In this document: piece by piece, positions 9,334 to 18,040 of the stretch | Numbering within the stretch: position 1 is the stretch's first letter | Layout of the letters: each line of letters opens with the position of its first letter | Source: Thalassococcus halodurans | Lineage (GTDB): Bacteria; Pseudomonadota; Alphaproteobacteria; Rhodobacterales; Rhodobacteraceae | Length of the DNA stretch: 64,000 nt | Reading direction: 5' to 3' | NCBI RefSeq assembly: GCF_900108225.1 | Contig: NZ_FNUZ01000003.1 | Coordinates: 485,043 to 549,042 of the forward strand | Position numbers and translations under genes: made by a program | Notes under the pieces: generated by a model | What the model was told of the DNA's origin: nothing | What the model saw: only the letters and a program-made list of their open reading frames with translations | Database searches by the model: none

Positions 9334-10617
9334 TTACTTTCCAAGACAGAAACTTGAGAAGATTTCGTCCAACAGGTCTTCAACGCCAACTTTACCAACA
9401 AGACTTTCAAGTCCACGTACGGCGGTTCGAATCTCTTCAGCAGCGATATCATAAATTTCGGAGCCTTCCGAAACCAATCTTTCAGCAGTTTCCAGATGTT
9501 TAACACCCTGGACAAGTGCGACGCGATGACGTTCTCGGGTGGCAAGACCAGCACCAGCAACTTTCTGCTGCAAAGCATAGGTTATCGATTGAATGACTTT
9601 ATCCAGCCCCTCACCTGATTTGGCCGAGATAGCGTCGGCCTTTCCGGTTAAATCAGCCTTTGTTTCAAAAACCAAATCTTCTGCTTCGATGAAGTCCGGA
9701 ACAGCTTCATCACCGGATTTCAGAAACACACGAAGGTCTGCAGCCGAAGCCCTATCTTTTGCTCGCGCGATACCAAGTGCTTCAATTGTATCCTCGGTCT
9801 CTCGTAAGCCAGCCGTATCCAACAAGGTTACGGGGATACCGGAGAGGTCCATTCGCACCTCGATCACATCGCGCGTCGTTCCCGCAATTTCAGACGTGAT
9901 GGCTGCGTCGCGACCAGCAAGCGCGTTGAGCAAAGTGGATTTACCCACATTCGGGGCGCCTATGATTGCAACCTCGAAACCGGACCGAATTCGTTCAGCG
10001 CTTTGAAAACCAGTCAGCTCTTTATTTAAAGCGCCGATTACCATTTTCAGAAGCTCGGAAACTTCTGCTGAAACATCCTCTGGTACTTCTTCATCAGCGA
10101 AGTCGATAACCGCTTCTAGCAAAGAAGCCGCCCGGATCAGCGATTGCCGCCACGATAGAACGCGTTCACCGAACGCGCCGTCGAACATTCGCAAAGCTTG
10201 TTTTCTTTGCAGCTCTGTTTCGGCCTCGATCAGATCAGAAAGAGCTTCGACCTGAACAAGATCAAGGCGCCCACTCTCCATTGCGCGACGTGTAAACTCA
10301 CCAGGTTCAGCCAATCTACAGTCACTAAACCCGCCCAACTCTTTCAAAATAGAGTTTACGACTGCAATACTTCCGTGGGTCTGAAGCTCGACCGTTTTTT
10401 CACCAGTGAAGCTTTCTTTGTCCTCAAAAGTAAGAACCAAAGCTTCATCAAGATAGGTTCCATCAGTCGCTGTAAGACGTCGTAGACCAGCTTTACGCGG
10501 CTTAGGCAGGCTACCGGCAAGCGCGGTGCCTACATCCCACGACTGAGGACCTGAAATACGGATTACAGCAACGCCAGCGCGCCCCTGCGCGGTGGCAAGG
10601 GCAAAGATCGTATCCAT
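9334..10617 (-). CDS. mnmE: tRNA modification GTPase MnmE (TrmE)
   Basis: MnmE is the GTPase that works with MnmG on tRNA wobble uridine. The 427-residue protein has the N-terminal formyl-THF-binding domain starting MDTIFALATAQGRAGVAVIRISG, the G domain with G1 GAPNVGKSTLLNALAG (about 221-236), G2 EIAGTTRD, G3 DTAGLRET, and the C-terminal catalytic cysteine in FCLGK. This C-terminal motif is normally CIGK or CLGK. It lies between rho and mnmG on the minus strand with a 3-bp gap to mnmG, so the pair is transcribed together. Confidence 0.97.
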   Translation of the reverse strand: MDTIFALATAQGRAGVAVIRISGPQSWDVGTALAGSLPKPRKAGLRRLTATDGTYLDEALVLTFEDKESFTGEKTVELQTHGSIAVVNSILKELGGFSDCRLAEPGEFTRRAMESGRLDLVQVEALSDLIEAETELQRKQALRMFDGAFGERVLSWRQSLIRAASLLEAVIDFADEEVPEDVSAEVSELLKMVIGALNKELTGFQSAERIRSGFEVAIIGAPNVGKSTLLNALAGRDAAITSEIAGTTRDVIEVRMDLSGIPVTLLDTAGLRETEDTIEALGIARAKDRASAADLRVFLKSGDEAVPDFIEAEDLVFETKADLTGKADAISAKSGEGLDKVIQSITYALQQKVAGAGLATRERHRVALVQGVKHLETAERLVSEGSEIYDIAAEEIRTAVRGLESLVGKVGVEDLLDEIFSSFCLGK

Positions 10618-10634
10618 CCGCTAGCGCCCCTGAT

Positions 10635-11906
10635 TTAGGTGTTCATAGAATCGAAGAATTCAGAGTTCGTTTTAGTCTGTTTCAGCTTCGATTGCAGGAA
10701 TTCGATCGCGTCCGTTGTGCCCATCGGGTTCAGGATACGGCGGAGAACGAATGTTTTCTGCAGATCTGCCTTATCGACCAACAGATCTTCCTTACGCGTA
10801 CCGGACTTGAGAATATCCATCGCCGGGAAGACGCGTTTATCCGCGACCTTGCGATCCAGAACGATTTCAGAGTTACCCGTACCTTTGAATTCTTCAAAGA
10901 TGACTTCGTCCATACGGCTGCCTGTGTCGATCAGTGCCGTTGCGATGATGGTCAGAGAGCCGCCCTCTTCGATGTTACGCGCGGCACCGAAGAAGCGCTT
11001 GGGGCGCTGCAGGGCGTTTGCGTCAACACCACCAGTCAGAACCTTACCAGAGGAAGGTACGACAGTGTTAAAGGCGCGGCCAAGGCGTGTGATCGAGTCG
11101 AGCAGGATCACGACGTCACGCTTATGTTCAACAAGGCGCTTGGCTTTCTCGATAACCATTTCGCTGACGGCCACGTGACGTGTCGCAGGTTCGTCGAAGG
11201 TCGAGGAAATAACCTCACCCTTAACAGAACGCTGCATGTCGGTAACTTCTTCCGGACGTTCATCGATCAGAAGAACGATCAGATAGCATTCCGGATGGTT
11301 CTTTTCGATGCTGGACGCGATGTTCTGCAGCAGAACGGTTTTACCAGTCCGCGGCGGCGCAACGATCAAAGAACGCTGACCTTTACCGATCGGCGCGACC
11401 AGGTCGATGATACGCGCGGATTTGTCTTTGATGGTTGGATCTTCGATTTCCATCTTCAGGCGCTCATCTGGATAGAGCGGTGTCAGGTTATCGAATGCGA
11501 TCTTGTGACGTGCTTTCTCAGGATCTTCAAAGTTGATCTGCGATACGTCCATCAAAGCAAAGTAACGTTCTTCACCCTCAGGTGCTTTGATCTGACCTTC
11601 GATTGTATCGCCTGTTCTCAGAGAAAATTTGCGGATCATGTCGGGCGATACATAAATATCGTCAGGACCCGGCAGGTAGTTCGCTTCCGGAGAACGCAAG
11701 AAACCAAAACCGTCCTGAAGAACTTCAAGAACGCCATCACCATAAATGTCCCAGCCTTCATCTGCGCGTTCACGCAGAATTTGGAACATCATTTCGCCTT
11801 TTCGCATGGTCGAGGCGTTTTCGATCTCAAGCTCTTCAGCAAGCGCCAAAAGGTTCTTGGGGCTTTGGGCCTTAAGATCGGACAGGTTCAGTTTTTCGAG
11901 ATTCAT
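10635..11906 (-). CDS. rho: Transcription termination factor Rho
   Basis: Rho is the hexameric RNA helicase that ends many transcripts. The 423-residue protein has the normal length, an N-terminal Rho-N helix ([20 protein letters not shown]), the cold-shock-like primary RNA site ([22 protein letters not shown]), and the ATPase core with Walker A PPRTGKT (about residue 180), Walker [12 protein letters not shown] and the Q/R-loops. Transcription starts in the adjacent 529-bp gap. That leader contains a CCTCAG/CTGAGG inverted repeat (11965-11978) that could take part in rho autoregulation, but this is inference. Confidence 0.97.
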   Translation of the reverse strand: MNLEKLNLSDLKAQSPKNLLALAEELEIENASTMRKGEMMFQILRERADEGWDIYGDGVLEVLQDGFGFLRSPEANYLPGPDDIYVSPDMIRKFSLRTGDTIEGQIKAPEGEERYFALMDVSQINFEDPEKARHKIAFDNLTPLYPDERLKMEIEDPTIKDKSARIIDLVAPIGKGQRSLIVAPPRTGKTVLLQNIASSIEKNHPECYLIVLLIDERPEEVTDMQRSVKGEVISSTFDEPATRHVAVSEMVIEKAKRLVEHKRDVVILLDSITRLGRAFNTVVPSSGKVLTGGVDANALQRPKRFFGAARNIEEGGSLTIIATALIDTGSRMDEVIFEEFKGTGNSEIVLDRKVADKRVFPAMDILKSGTRKEDLLVDKADLQKTFVLRRILNPMGTTDAIEFLQSKLKQTKTNSEFFDSMNT

Positions 11907-12123
11907 CGCACACTCTCTGCACCTGATCGATGCAGTTCAAAGCAGTTATTTTGGAAAACACGTTCCTCAGGACTGAGGCGTTGGAACACAGGTAAGAAAG
12001 TTACCGTGTGAAGTCAATCGTCGAGGTCAGGCAGGTAATCTTTATAAAATAAAGAAAATATTTAAGAGATGATTTTGTTTGTTGGGGATTTGTTAAGCTT
12101 GGGATTAATGAGTTTCTGGCCGT

Positions 12124-12132
12124 TTTTCCACA
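12124..12132 (+). promoter_or_regulatory. DnaA box in oriC
   Basis: TTTTCCACA fits the DnaA-box consensus TTWTNCACA exactly. It is on the plus strand and paired with an opposed copy 12 bases away. Confidence 0.82.
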
Positions 12133-12144
12133 CTCAGCACAGAT

Positions 12145-12153
12145 TGTGGAAAA
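12145..12153 (-). promoter_or_regulatory. DnaA box in oriC (inverted)
   Basis: TGTGGAAAA is the reverse complement of TTTTCCACA, so this is a perfect DnaA box facing the one at 12124. Two facing boxes separated by about one turn of DNA are a typical DnaA nucleation arrangement. Confidence 0.82.
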
Positions 12154-12239
12154 CTTGGTGTACCAAAATTCTTGTATACTAGATTAATCAAGGAAAAATG
12201 TTATTTAACAAAGTCTTATTGTGATTCTGGATTTCATTA

Positions 12240-12273
12240 TTTCTTGTACATATCTTGGTAGAGATACAAGAAA
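12240..12273. repeat. Inverted repeat in oriC
   Basis: TTTCTTGTA (12240-12248) and TACAAGAAA (12265-12273) form a perfect 9-bp inverted repeat with a 16-base spacer. A related CTTGTATAC occurs at 12172. The repeat does not match DnaA, IHF or parS consensus. It may be a protein site or a structured single-strand element of the origin. Confidence 0.6.
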
Positions 12274-12427
12274 TTTTAGCTTACGCACATCGGTAAAGTT
12301 ATCCCGTCCCCAAACTGATAATCTTACTGAACGTCGGGAAAAACATGGAAGTTGTCCACGGCTTGCATGATCGTGTTAATTTTCCCATGAACGATCCAAC
12401 CACATTTACCCGCGGTTATTCGACGAG

Positions 12428-12436
12428 TTTTCCACA
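12428..12436 (+). promoter_or_regulatory. DnaA box overlapping the maf start codon
   Basis: A third exact TTTTCCACA runs into the first base of the maf ATG. If bound by DnaA it could both serve the origin and influence the maf-aroE-coaE-dnaQ promoter region. Confidence 0.75.
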
Positions 12437-13035
12437 TGAAAAATCCGCTCATCCTCGCTTCAGGATCAAAAATCCGCACCGAACTGCTGTCGTCGGCTGG
12501 AATCACCCACTCAGTACACGTCGCACGGATTGATGAAGATTCGGTTCGCGGTGCCTTGGAAGCCGAGCAGGCCAAACCCCGTGACGTGGCTGATACGCTG
12601 GCCGAATTGAAGGCACGGAAGATTTCACAGAAGAACCCTGGCGCGTTTGTTCTGGGGTGTGACCAGATTTTGCAAATCGATGATCGTATCCTGTCCAAAC
12701 CGGAAACCATCGAACAGGCGAAGGAACAGCTGACTTTTCTAAGCGGGAAAAAGCACATGCTGCTTTCAGCTGCGGTTCTTTACCAAGATGGCGAGCCGAA
12801 ATGGCGCCATATAGGGATGGTGCGCCTTTATATGCGCGAACTGTCAGATGGGTTCATTGATGATTATCTCGGGCGGAACTGGCCCTCGGTTGCAGACTCT
12901 GTCGGTGCGTACAAATTGGAAGAGGAAGGTGTTCGATTGTTCACGCGGATTGAAGGTGATCATTTCAATGTGCTTGGTCTTCCGCTTATAGAGTTTATCA
13001 ATCATCTGACGTTGATCGGAGAACTGGCATCATGA
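12436..13035 (+). CDS. maf: Maf family nucleotide pyrophosphatase
   Basis: Maf proteins hydrolyse dTTP/UTP or modified pyrimidine nucleotides and have been linked to septum control. The 199-residue protein has the N-terminal PLILASGSKIRTELLSSAGI motif (substrate loop with Ser-Arg/Lys-x-Arg), the CDQIL segment with the catalytic Asp, and the KPETIEQAKEQLTFLSGK stretch. Its stop overlaps the aroE start (ATGA), beginning a maf-aroE-coaE-dnaQ operon that runs away from the origin. The exact substrate class (YhdE-like, YceF-like) is not settled by eye. Confidence 0.93.
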   Translation: MKNPLILASGSKIRTELLSSAGITHSVHVARIDEDSVRGALEAEQAKPRDVADTLAELKARKISQKNPGAFVLGCDQILQIDDRILSKPETIEQAKEQLTFLSGKKHMLLSAAVLYQDGEPKWRHIGMVRLYMRELSDGFIDDYLGRNWPSVADSVGAYKLEEEGVRLFTRIEGDHFNVLGLPLIEFINHLTLIGELAS

Positions 13036-13865
13036 CCGCAAATCGTATCCCGTTGGCGGGTGTTATCGGGTCCCCTATTGCGCATTCGAAATCGCCTCAG
13101 CTTCATGGCTATTGGCTACGGAAATACGGTTTGCCTGGCTATTACATCCCGATGGAGATTGCCGCTGACAAACTGGAAAGCGCCTTGAAAACGCTGCCAG
13201 AGCTGGGGTTTGTGGGCGTCAATGTGACCATCCCTTATAAGGAAAAGGTGCTTGAGATTGCTGATCTGATTACAGATCGGGCAGCGGTGATCGGGGCTGC
13301 CAACACATTGATTTTCCGCAGTGATGGTAAAATTCACGCCGATAATACAGATGGTTACGGATTTATCGCCAACCTGCGCCAGAAAGCACCGACTTGGGAA
13401 CCAAAGGCAGGGCCGGCTGTCGTTCTTGGGGCGGGCGGCGCGGCTCGTGCGATTGTTGCGTCATTGATCGAGGCTGGATGCCCAGAGATTTGGATCACCA
13501 ACAGAACGCGGGCACGGGCCGATAAGCTACGCGAAGATTTCGGCAAACGCCTGAGCGTTATCGAATGGGTGCAGGCAGGAAATGTGATGGAAGACGCCGC
13601 GACTGTTGTGAACACGACGTCGCTTGGCATGGTCGGAAAGCCCGAGTTGCGCGTGCCGCTTGACGGGTTGCGGCCGACAACTTTGGTTACAGACATCGTA
13701 TACACACCGCTGGAAACCAAGCTTCTCAAAACTGCGCGCGAAATCGGCTGCCCGACTGTCGATGGCTTGGGCATGTTGCTGCATCAGGCGGTTCCGGGGT
13801 TTGAACGCTGGTTCAACAAGCGCCCTGAAGTGGATGATGCACTGCGCGCGGCCGTTTTGCGATGA
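13032..13865 (+). CDS. aroE: Shikimate dehydrogenase (NADP+)
   Basis: AroE reduces 3-dehydroshikimate to shikimate in aromatic amino-acid synthesis. The 277-residue protein shows the shikimate-binding GVIGSPIAHSKSPQLHGYWL, the catalytic Lys in NVTIPYKEKV, NTDGYGF, the NADP Rossmann motif VVLGAGGAARAI (about residue 130) and the NRTRARA motif. It overlaps maf and coaE by four bases each (ATGA type), so translation of the three is coupled. Confidence 0.97.
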   Translation: MTANRIPLAGVIGSPIAHSKSPQLHGYWLRKYGLPGYYIPMEIAADKLESALKTLPELGFVGVNVTIPYKEKVLEIADLITDRAAVIGAANTLIFRSDGKIHADNTDGYGFIANLRQKAPTWEPKAGPAVVLGAGGAARAIVASLIEAGCPEIWITNRTRARADKLREDFGKRLSVIEWVQAGNVMEDAATVVNTTSLGMVGKPELRVPLDGLRPTTLVTDIVYTPLETKLLKTAREIGCPTVDGLGMLLHQAVPGFERWFNKRPEVDDALRAAVLR

Positions 13866-14455
13866 CACTTAAAATCGGTCTGACCGGATCTATCGGCATG
13901 GGTAAGTCGACAACGTCCAAGATTTTCAAAGATCTTGGATGCGACGTATGGGATGCTGATGCAGCCGTTCACCGCCTCTACGAACAAGGCGGCGCGGCGG
14001 TAGCCCCAATTCAGAACCTGTGGCCACAAGCAATCTCTGACGGCGCTGTTTCCAGAGACCGGTTGAAAGATATCATTTCTACGGAAAGTGATGCCTTGTC
14101 CAAACTGGAAAAGATCGTGCACCCGTTGGTCAGACAGGATCGGGCGGAATTCGCAGCGCATTCGAAAGCGGACTGCATCGTTTTTGACATCCCCCTGTTG
14201 TTCGAAACGAACTCAGAGGGTGAATTTGACGCTGTTGTCTGCGTTGACGTGAATCCAACCATTCAACGGGAACGCGTTATGGCGCGGGGCACGATGACAG
14301 AAGCGCAGTTTGAACAAATTCTGTCCAAGCAGATGCCGAACGACGAAAAAGTTCGGAGATCTAATTTCAGGGTTCGGGCAGATACCCTTGAAATGGCGGA
14401 AAACGACGTCAAAACTGTGCTTGAAACCCTGAAAAGTGGCTCTGACAATGCGTGA
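13862..14455 (+). CDS. coaE: Dephospho-CoA kinase
   Basis: CoaE phosphorylates the ribose 3'-OH of dephospho-CoA, the last step of coenzyme A synthesis. The 197-residue protein has the P loop GLTGSIGMGKSTTS at residues 6-19, the DADAAVHRLYE motif, the DIPLLFE segment and the R-x-x-x-R-x-x-x-Q pattern near ERVMARGTMTEAQFEQIL. Start ATG 13862 overlaps the aroE stop; the dnaQ start lies inside its last codons. Confidence 0.96.
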   Translation: MTLKIGLTGSIGMGKSTTSKIFKDLGCDVWDADAAVHRLYEQGGAAVAPIQNLWPQAISDGAVSRDRLKDIISTESDALSKLEKIVHPLVRQDRAEFAAHSKADCIVFDIPLLFETNSEGEFDAVVCVDVNPTIQRERVMARGTMTEAQFEQILSKQMPNDEKVRRSNFRVRADTLEMAENDVKTVLETLKSGSDNA

Positions 14456-15137
14456 AATCGTTCTGGATACCGAAACCACAGGCTTTGACCCCGAGTCCGG
14501 CGATCGGATCGTAGAAATCGGTGCTGTCGAGCTGTGGAACCATGTGGCCACGGGCAATACGTATCACCAATACATCAACCCAGAACGGTCGATGCCGCAG
14601 GAAGCGTTTGAAGTTCACGGGCTGGGCGACGATTTTCTGCGTGATAAACCTGTCTTCGCCCAAATTGCGGATGCATTTCTGGAATTCGTTGGGGATTCCA
14701 AAATGATCATCCACAACGCCAGCTTCGACATGAAGTTCCTGAATGCCGAGCTGAAGTGGCTGAACAAGCGCCAGCTGCCTTGGGAACAGGCGCTGGATAC
14801 GCTTGCCATCGCGCGCAAACGTTTCCCGGGGTCGCCTGCGTCGCTTGATGCTCTGTGTCGCCGTTTTAACATCGACAACTCATCGCGGACATTGCACGGC
14901 GCTTTGCTCGACTCTGAAATTCTGGCCGAGGTTTATCTTGAGCTGATCGGCGGCAAGCAGCCCGATTTTGCGCTTTCCGTTTCAAAGGAAAAGACGGCTG
15001 GTGCATCAGTGGATACCGATTGGCGCCCCACCCGCCGCCCAACACCCTTGCCTTCGCGGATCACAGAAAACGAAAAGGCGGCACATGCCGCCTTTGTCGA
15101 AAAGCTCGGGGACAACGCCCTTTGGAATAAGGGCTGA
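14448..15137 (+). CDS. dnaQ: DNA polymerase III epsilon subunit (3'-5' proofreading exonuclease)
   Basis: The epsilon subunit proofreads for Pol III. DEDDh exonuclease motifs are present: Exo I DTETTGFD at residues 7-14, Exo II HNASFDMKFL, and Exo III HGALLDSEILAEVYLEL with the catalytic His. The protein is 229 residues from ATG 14448, which overlaps coaE. The GTG at 14436 is possible but adds four residues not seen in the family. The last 20 codons contain a strong hairpin (15073-15095) that also seems to serve as terminator of convergent secB, whose stop is only four bases away. Confidence 0.95.
   Translation: MREIVLDTETTGFDPESGDRIVEIGAVELWNHVATGNTYHQYINPERSMPQEAFEVHGLGDDFLRDKPVFAQIADAFLEFVGDSKMIIHNASFDMKFLNAELKWLNKRQLPWEQALDTLAIARKRFPGSPASLDALCRRFNIDNSSRTLHGALLDSEILAEVYLELIGGKQPDFALSVSKEKTAGASVDTDWRPTRRPTPLPSRITENEKAAHAAFVEKLGDNALWNKG
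15073..15095 (-). terminator. Probable secB terminator embedded in the dnaQ coding end
   Basis: A 10-bp perfect inverted repeat (15074-15083 and 15086-15095) ends, on the minus strand, in four T, about 47 bases after the secB stop. It lies entirely inside dnaQ codons, so the sequence has a double role. On the plus strand the T tract is only three bases. Confidence 0.65.
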
Positions 15138-15141
15138 TATC

Positions 15142-15642
15142 TTAGGCTGTGCCTTGGGGCTCGGCCTGAGATGCCGCTGCGCGACGCTGAAGTTCCGCAC
15201 GGTAAAGTGCAAGGAAATCAATCGTTTCAAGGTTCAGCGGCGGGAAGCCACCGTCACGTGTGACGTCGGCAACGATGCGGCGCACAAACGGGAACAGCAT
15301 GCGCGGGCATTCGATCAGAAGGAACGGGTGGATCTGTTCCTCGGGTACGTTTTCAACGACGAAGACGCCTGCATATTCGATCTCAAGCAGGAACAGCTGG
15401 TCGCCGGATTCCTTGGCCTTGCTGTCGATCTTCAGCTTCATGACAACTTCGTACTGGTTTTCCGGAGCGCGTTTGCGCGCATCCAGATTTACCTGAACCT
15501 GAACGTCCGGCTGCGTGTCACCCTGCGCACCCTTTTGTGCGAGGATGTTTTCAAACGACATGTCCCGAATGAATTGGGCCAGTACGTTCATTTTAACCTG
15601 AGGTGCTGCTTCCGGTGCACCGTTCGTATTCGCATCACCCAT
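15142..15642 (-). CDS. secB: Protein-export chaperone SecB
   Basis: SecB keeps exported proteins unfolded and passes them to SecA. The 166-residue protein has the family features: QVKMNVLAQFIRDMSFENI near the N terminus, VQVNLDARKR, and the LLIECPRMLFPFVRRIVADVTRDGGFPPL substrate-groove and SecA-binding region. Located next to dnaQ as in many alphaproteobacterial origins, on the opposite strand and nearly overlapping it. Confidence 0.96.
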   Translation of the reverse strand: MGDANTNGAPEAAPQVKMNVLAQFIRDMSFENILAQKGAQGDTQPDVQVQVNLDARKRAPENQYEVVMKLKIDSKAKESGDQLFLLEIEYAGVFVVENVPEEQIHPFLLIECPRMLFPFVRRIVADVTRDGGFPPLNLETIDFLALYRAELQRRAAASQAEPQGTA

Positions 15643-15698
15643 GCGCTAAACTCCCTTAAATGGCTTTTGTTACCGCTTATCAGTGACGCGCGGTATCC

Positions 15699-16217
15699 TC
15701 AATGCTTAGTCCAGCCCGAACCGGGATGGGTGGGTTTGGGCGTTTTTGAAATATCTTCGTAATCGCCTTCGATGATTTCCCCCTGCCCGCGACCGGCGTT
15801 TGTGCGCGGATCATGTCGTTTGTGGCTGCTGTGCGAATAGCTGGCTGACTGACCCATAGAAAATTGGGTCACTTTGATGTTCTTGCGCGCCCAGCGCAAA
15901 ACCGCGATGCGCACCGGCGGCGCCAGAAGTGCGAAACCAACCGCGTCGGTGAAAAAGCCGGGGGTTAGCAGCAGCGCACCAGCGATCAAGATCATCGCAC
16001 CGTGGGCCAAAGGTTCGGTCGGGTCGCGAAGTTCAGAGAATGACGACTGTAGATTTCGTAGAGCTTGGGACCCCTGCGATCTAACCAGCCACGTGCCCAA
16101 AATCGCGGTAATCACCACGATTGCCAGTGTCGGGAAAAGGCCAATTAGGCCGCCAACCTGAATGAAAAGGGCAATCTCGATGATTGGGATGGCTAGAAAT
16201 GCCAAAAAGAGCCACAT
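15699..16217 (-). CDS. fxsA: FxsA family membrane protein
   Basis: FxsA is a small cytoplasmic-membrane protein named for relieving phage T7 exclusion in Escherichia coli; its general job is unknown. The 172-residue product shows the family signature: N-terminal hydrophobic helix (WLFLAFLAIPIIEIALFIQV), a glycine-rich second helix ending in GTWLVRSQG, then AHGAMILIAGALLLTPGFFTDAVG, and a hydrophilic tail. It forms a minus-strand pair with secB, 56 bases away. Confidence 0.9.
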   Translation of the reverse strand: MWLFLAFLAIPIIEIALFIQVGGLIGLFPTLAIVVITAILGTWLVRSQGSQALRNLQSSFSELRDPTEPLAHGAMILIAGALLLTPGFFTDAVGFALLAPPVRIAVLRWARKNIKVTQFSMGQSASYSHSSHKRHDPRTNAGRGQGEIIEGDYEDISKTPKPTHPGSGWTKH

Positions 16218-16319
16218 TAATCTGATCTCCTAAGTCGTCGCGTACGGTGGACAGCTACGCGTGCACTCCCTACATAAGGTTTCAACACGTCCATTCAAAG
16301 AACCCAGCATGAGGTCTTG

Positions 16320-16979
16320 ATGAATTTGCCTATTTTACAGCTGCTCGTACTTGCAGCTATCGCTGTGTTCCTGATCATTCGCCTGAAGAATGTTCTGGGG
16401 ACACGTGAGGGCTTTGAAAAGCCCCCTGCCCCGCTTGATGCGGCGCCCCGCAAAGATCGTCGCAATTTCGAAGTGATCGATGGCGGTCCGGATCGGGATA
16501 TCACCGATCACGTTGAAGAAGGCAGCGAAAGCGCCAAAGCTTTGGAGCAGATGAAGCGGGTCGAGCCCGCCTTTTCGGTTTCGGAATTCCTTGGTGGTGC
16601 CCGCGGTGCTTACGAAATGATCCTGATGGGTTTCGAAAATGGCCAGATCGAAGATTTGCGCCCCTATCTGGATGAGGATGTTTTTGAAAGCTTCGAAGAG
16701 GTGATCAAATCCCGTGAAGAACAGGGTCTGACAATCGAGGCAGAGTTTATCGGCGTGCGCGAAACCAAGCTGACCGAAGCCACCTTCGACGCTGCAACAG
16801 GTTTGGCGGAGCTGACCGTTCGTTTCTTTGGCGAACTGACCTTCGCAGTGAGCAATGCTGAGGGCGAGATCGTTGAAGGCGGCCCGACCGAAGTTAAGCG
16901 TCAGCGCGATGTCTGGACGTTCGCACGCAACATGGGCAGCGACGATCCGAACTGGCAACTTGTCGCAACGGGCGAATGA
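16320..16979 (+). CDS. Tim44/TimA family protein
   Basis: The 219-residue protein has a single N-terminal membrane anchor (about residues 3-20) and a C-terminal Tim44-like alpha+beta domain, as in alphaproteobacterial homologues of the mitochondrial import factor Tim44. The bacterial role is not firmly known; membrane-associated assembly functions have been proposed. ATG 16320 with GAGG five bases upstream is preferred to the preceding TTG. The stop overlaps mltA (ATGA). This gene is a standard member of the right side of alphaproteobacterial origins. Confidence 0.87.
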   Translation: MNLPILQLLVLAAIAVFLIIRLKNVLGTREGFEKPPAPLDAAPRKDRRNFEVIDGGPDRDITDHVEEGSESAKALEQMKRVEPAFSVSEFLGGARGAYEMILMGFENGQIEDLRPYLDEDVFESFEEVIKSREEQGLTIEAEFIGVRETKLTEATFDAATGLAELTVRFFGELTFAVSNAEGEIVEGGPTEVKRQRDVWTFARNMGSDDPNWQLVATGE

Positions 16980-18040
16980 TCCAAAGGATCGCTGCGGTCA
17001 TATTAGCGGGGCTCGCTTTGGTAGGGACACAAGCCAGTGCTCAGGGGGACGATGGCGAAGACATCGTCTACTCGATCCTGTCGTTCGATGACCTCGAGGG
17101 CTGGGATCAGGATGACCATAGCGCCGCTCTTAAAGTGTTTCTGAACACGTGCAGCGATTTTGACGATCCTGACTGGCGAAATCTGTGTGCGGCTGCGAAA
17201 GATCAAAATCCCGCTTCAGCGAAAGAGTTCTTTGAACTGTTTTTCCGACCTGTGATGATCACGATCCCGGATCAGGAGCCACTTTTCACCGGCTATTTCG
17301 AACCGGAACTGACTGGCGCGCCCACACGCGGCGGGCCGTATCAGTATCCGATTTACAAAATGCCCCCGGAAGCGCGCCGAAACCAACCGTGGTATTCGCG
17401 CAGGGATATTCTGACATCTGGCGTTATGGATGGCCGCGGGCTTGAGATTGCCTGGGTTGATGATCCGGTCGAGCTTTTCTTTTTGCAAGTTCAAGGGTCA
17501 GGCCGTGTGCGCTTCCCCGACGGGCGCACGATCCGCGTCGGTTACGGCGGCGCCAATGGTCATGAATACCGGTCAATCGGGGTCGAACTGATCCGGCGTG
17601 GTACCTACAAATCGCATCAGGTGTCTGCCGACGTCATCAAGAACTGGGTGCGGCGCAATCCTGCGGACGGGACTGAACTTTTGTACCACAACCCGTCTTA
17701 CGTGTTCTTTCGCGAAGTAAGTGAAGTGCCCGCCGATAAAGGCCCTTTGGGTGCCATGAACCGGTCTATCACCACGCTGCGCTCGATCGCGGTGGATAAG
17801 CGGTACACACCGCTTGGGGCCCCTGTCTGGGTCGAAAAGGATGGTGAGTCTCCGATGCGCAGGCTCATGATCGCGCAGGACACTGGTTCGGCCATCAAGG
17901 GTGCTCAGCGCGCTGATATTTTCATGGGTACTGGTGACAAAGCGGGAAAAGCGGCGGGCAAGCTGAAGGATCCGGGCCGGATGGTGGTGTTTCTACCAAT
18001 CCAGCGGGCCTACGCGATGTTGCCGGATGTTTCCCAGTGA
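16976..18040 (+). CDS. mltA: Membrane-bound-type lytic murein transglycosylase A (MltA, 3D domain)
   Basis: MltA cleaves peptidoglycan glycan strands with formation of 1,6-anhydro ends. The 354-residue precursor has a Sec signal peptide (MIQRIAAVILAGLALVGTQASAQ) with no lipobox cysteine, unlike the E. coli lipoprotein, so it is probably soluble in the periplasm. The MltA domain includes GYFEPELTGAPTRGGPYQYP and FFLQVQGSGRV; the 3D domain carries the catalytic acid in AQDTGSAIKGAQRADIFMG. Overlaps both neighbours (ATGA with the Tim44-like gene, GTGA with smr). Confidence 0.94.
   Translation: MIQRIAAVILAGLALVGTQASAQGDDGEDIVYSILSFDDLEGWDQDDHSAALKVFLNTCSDFDDPDWRNLCAAAKDQNPASAKEFFELFFRPVMITIPDQEPLFTGYFEPELTGAPTRGGPYQYPIYKMPPEARRNQPWYSRRDILTSGVMDGRGLEIAWVDDPVELFFLQVQGSGRVRFPDGRTIRVGYGGANGHEYRSIGVELIRRGTYKSHQVSADVIKNWVRRNPADGTELLYHNPSYVFFREVSEVPADKGPLGAMNRSITTLRSIAVDKRYTPLGAPVWVEKDGESPMRRLMIAQDTGSAIKGAQRADIFMGTGDKAGKAAGKLKDPGRMVVFLPIQRAYAMLPDVSQ

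Larger units (their letters stand above)
11907..12435. other. Proposed chromosomal replication origin (oriC) between rho and maf
   Basis: This gene-free 529-bp gap is clearly AT-rich, with runs such as 12043-12065 and 12155-12260 that could unwind. It holds two perfect TTTTCCACA DnaA boxes (12124-12132 on plus, 12145-12153 on minus) and a third spans its right edge (12428-12436). A weaker TTGTCCACG lies at 12352. A 9-bp inverted repeat lies at 12240-12273. Genes to the left (rho to parB) and to the right (maf to dnaQ) all point away. Three parS sites lie within 8.4 kb. The order rho-gap-maf-aroE-coaE-dnaQ-secB matches the Caulobacter origin neighbourhood as I recall it. The 416-bp gap upstream of dnaA has no such boxes. 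Confidence 0.85.

Noticed and set aside
10692..12011. 439-residue open frame antisense to rho
   Set aside because: It lies opposite a fully conserved gene, has no ribosome site and no recognisable family; a shadow of codon bias.
12093..12108. CtrA site in oriC (TTAA-N8-TTAA), and TTAA-N7-TTAT at 12205
   Set aside because: The first has wrong spacing (8, not 7) and the second a mismatch in an AT-rich region where such patterns arise by chance.
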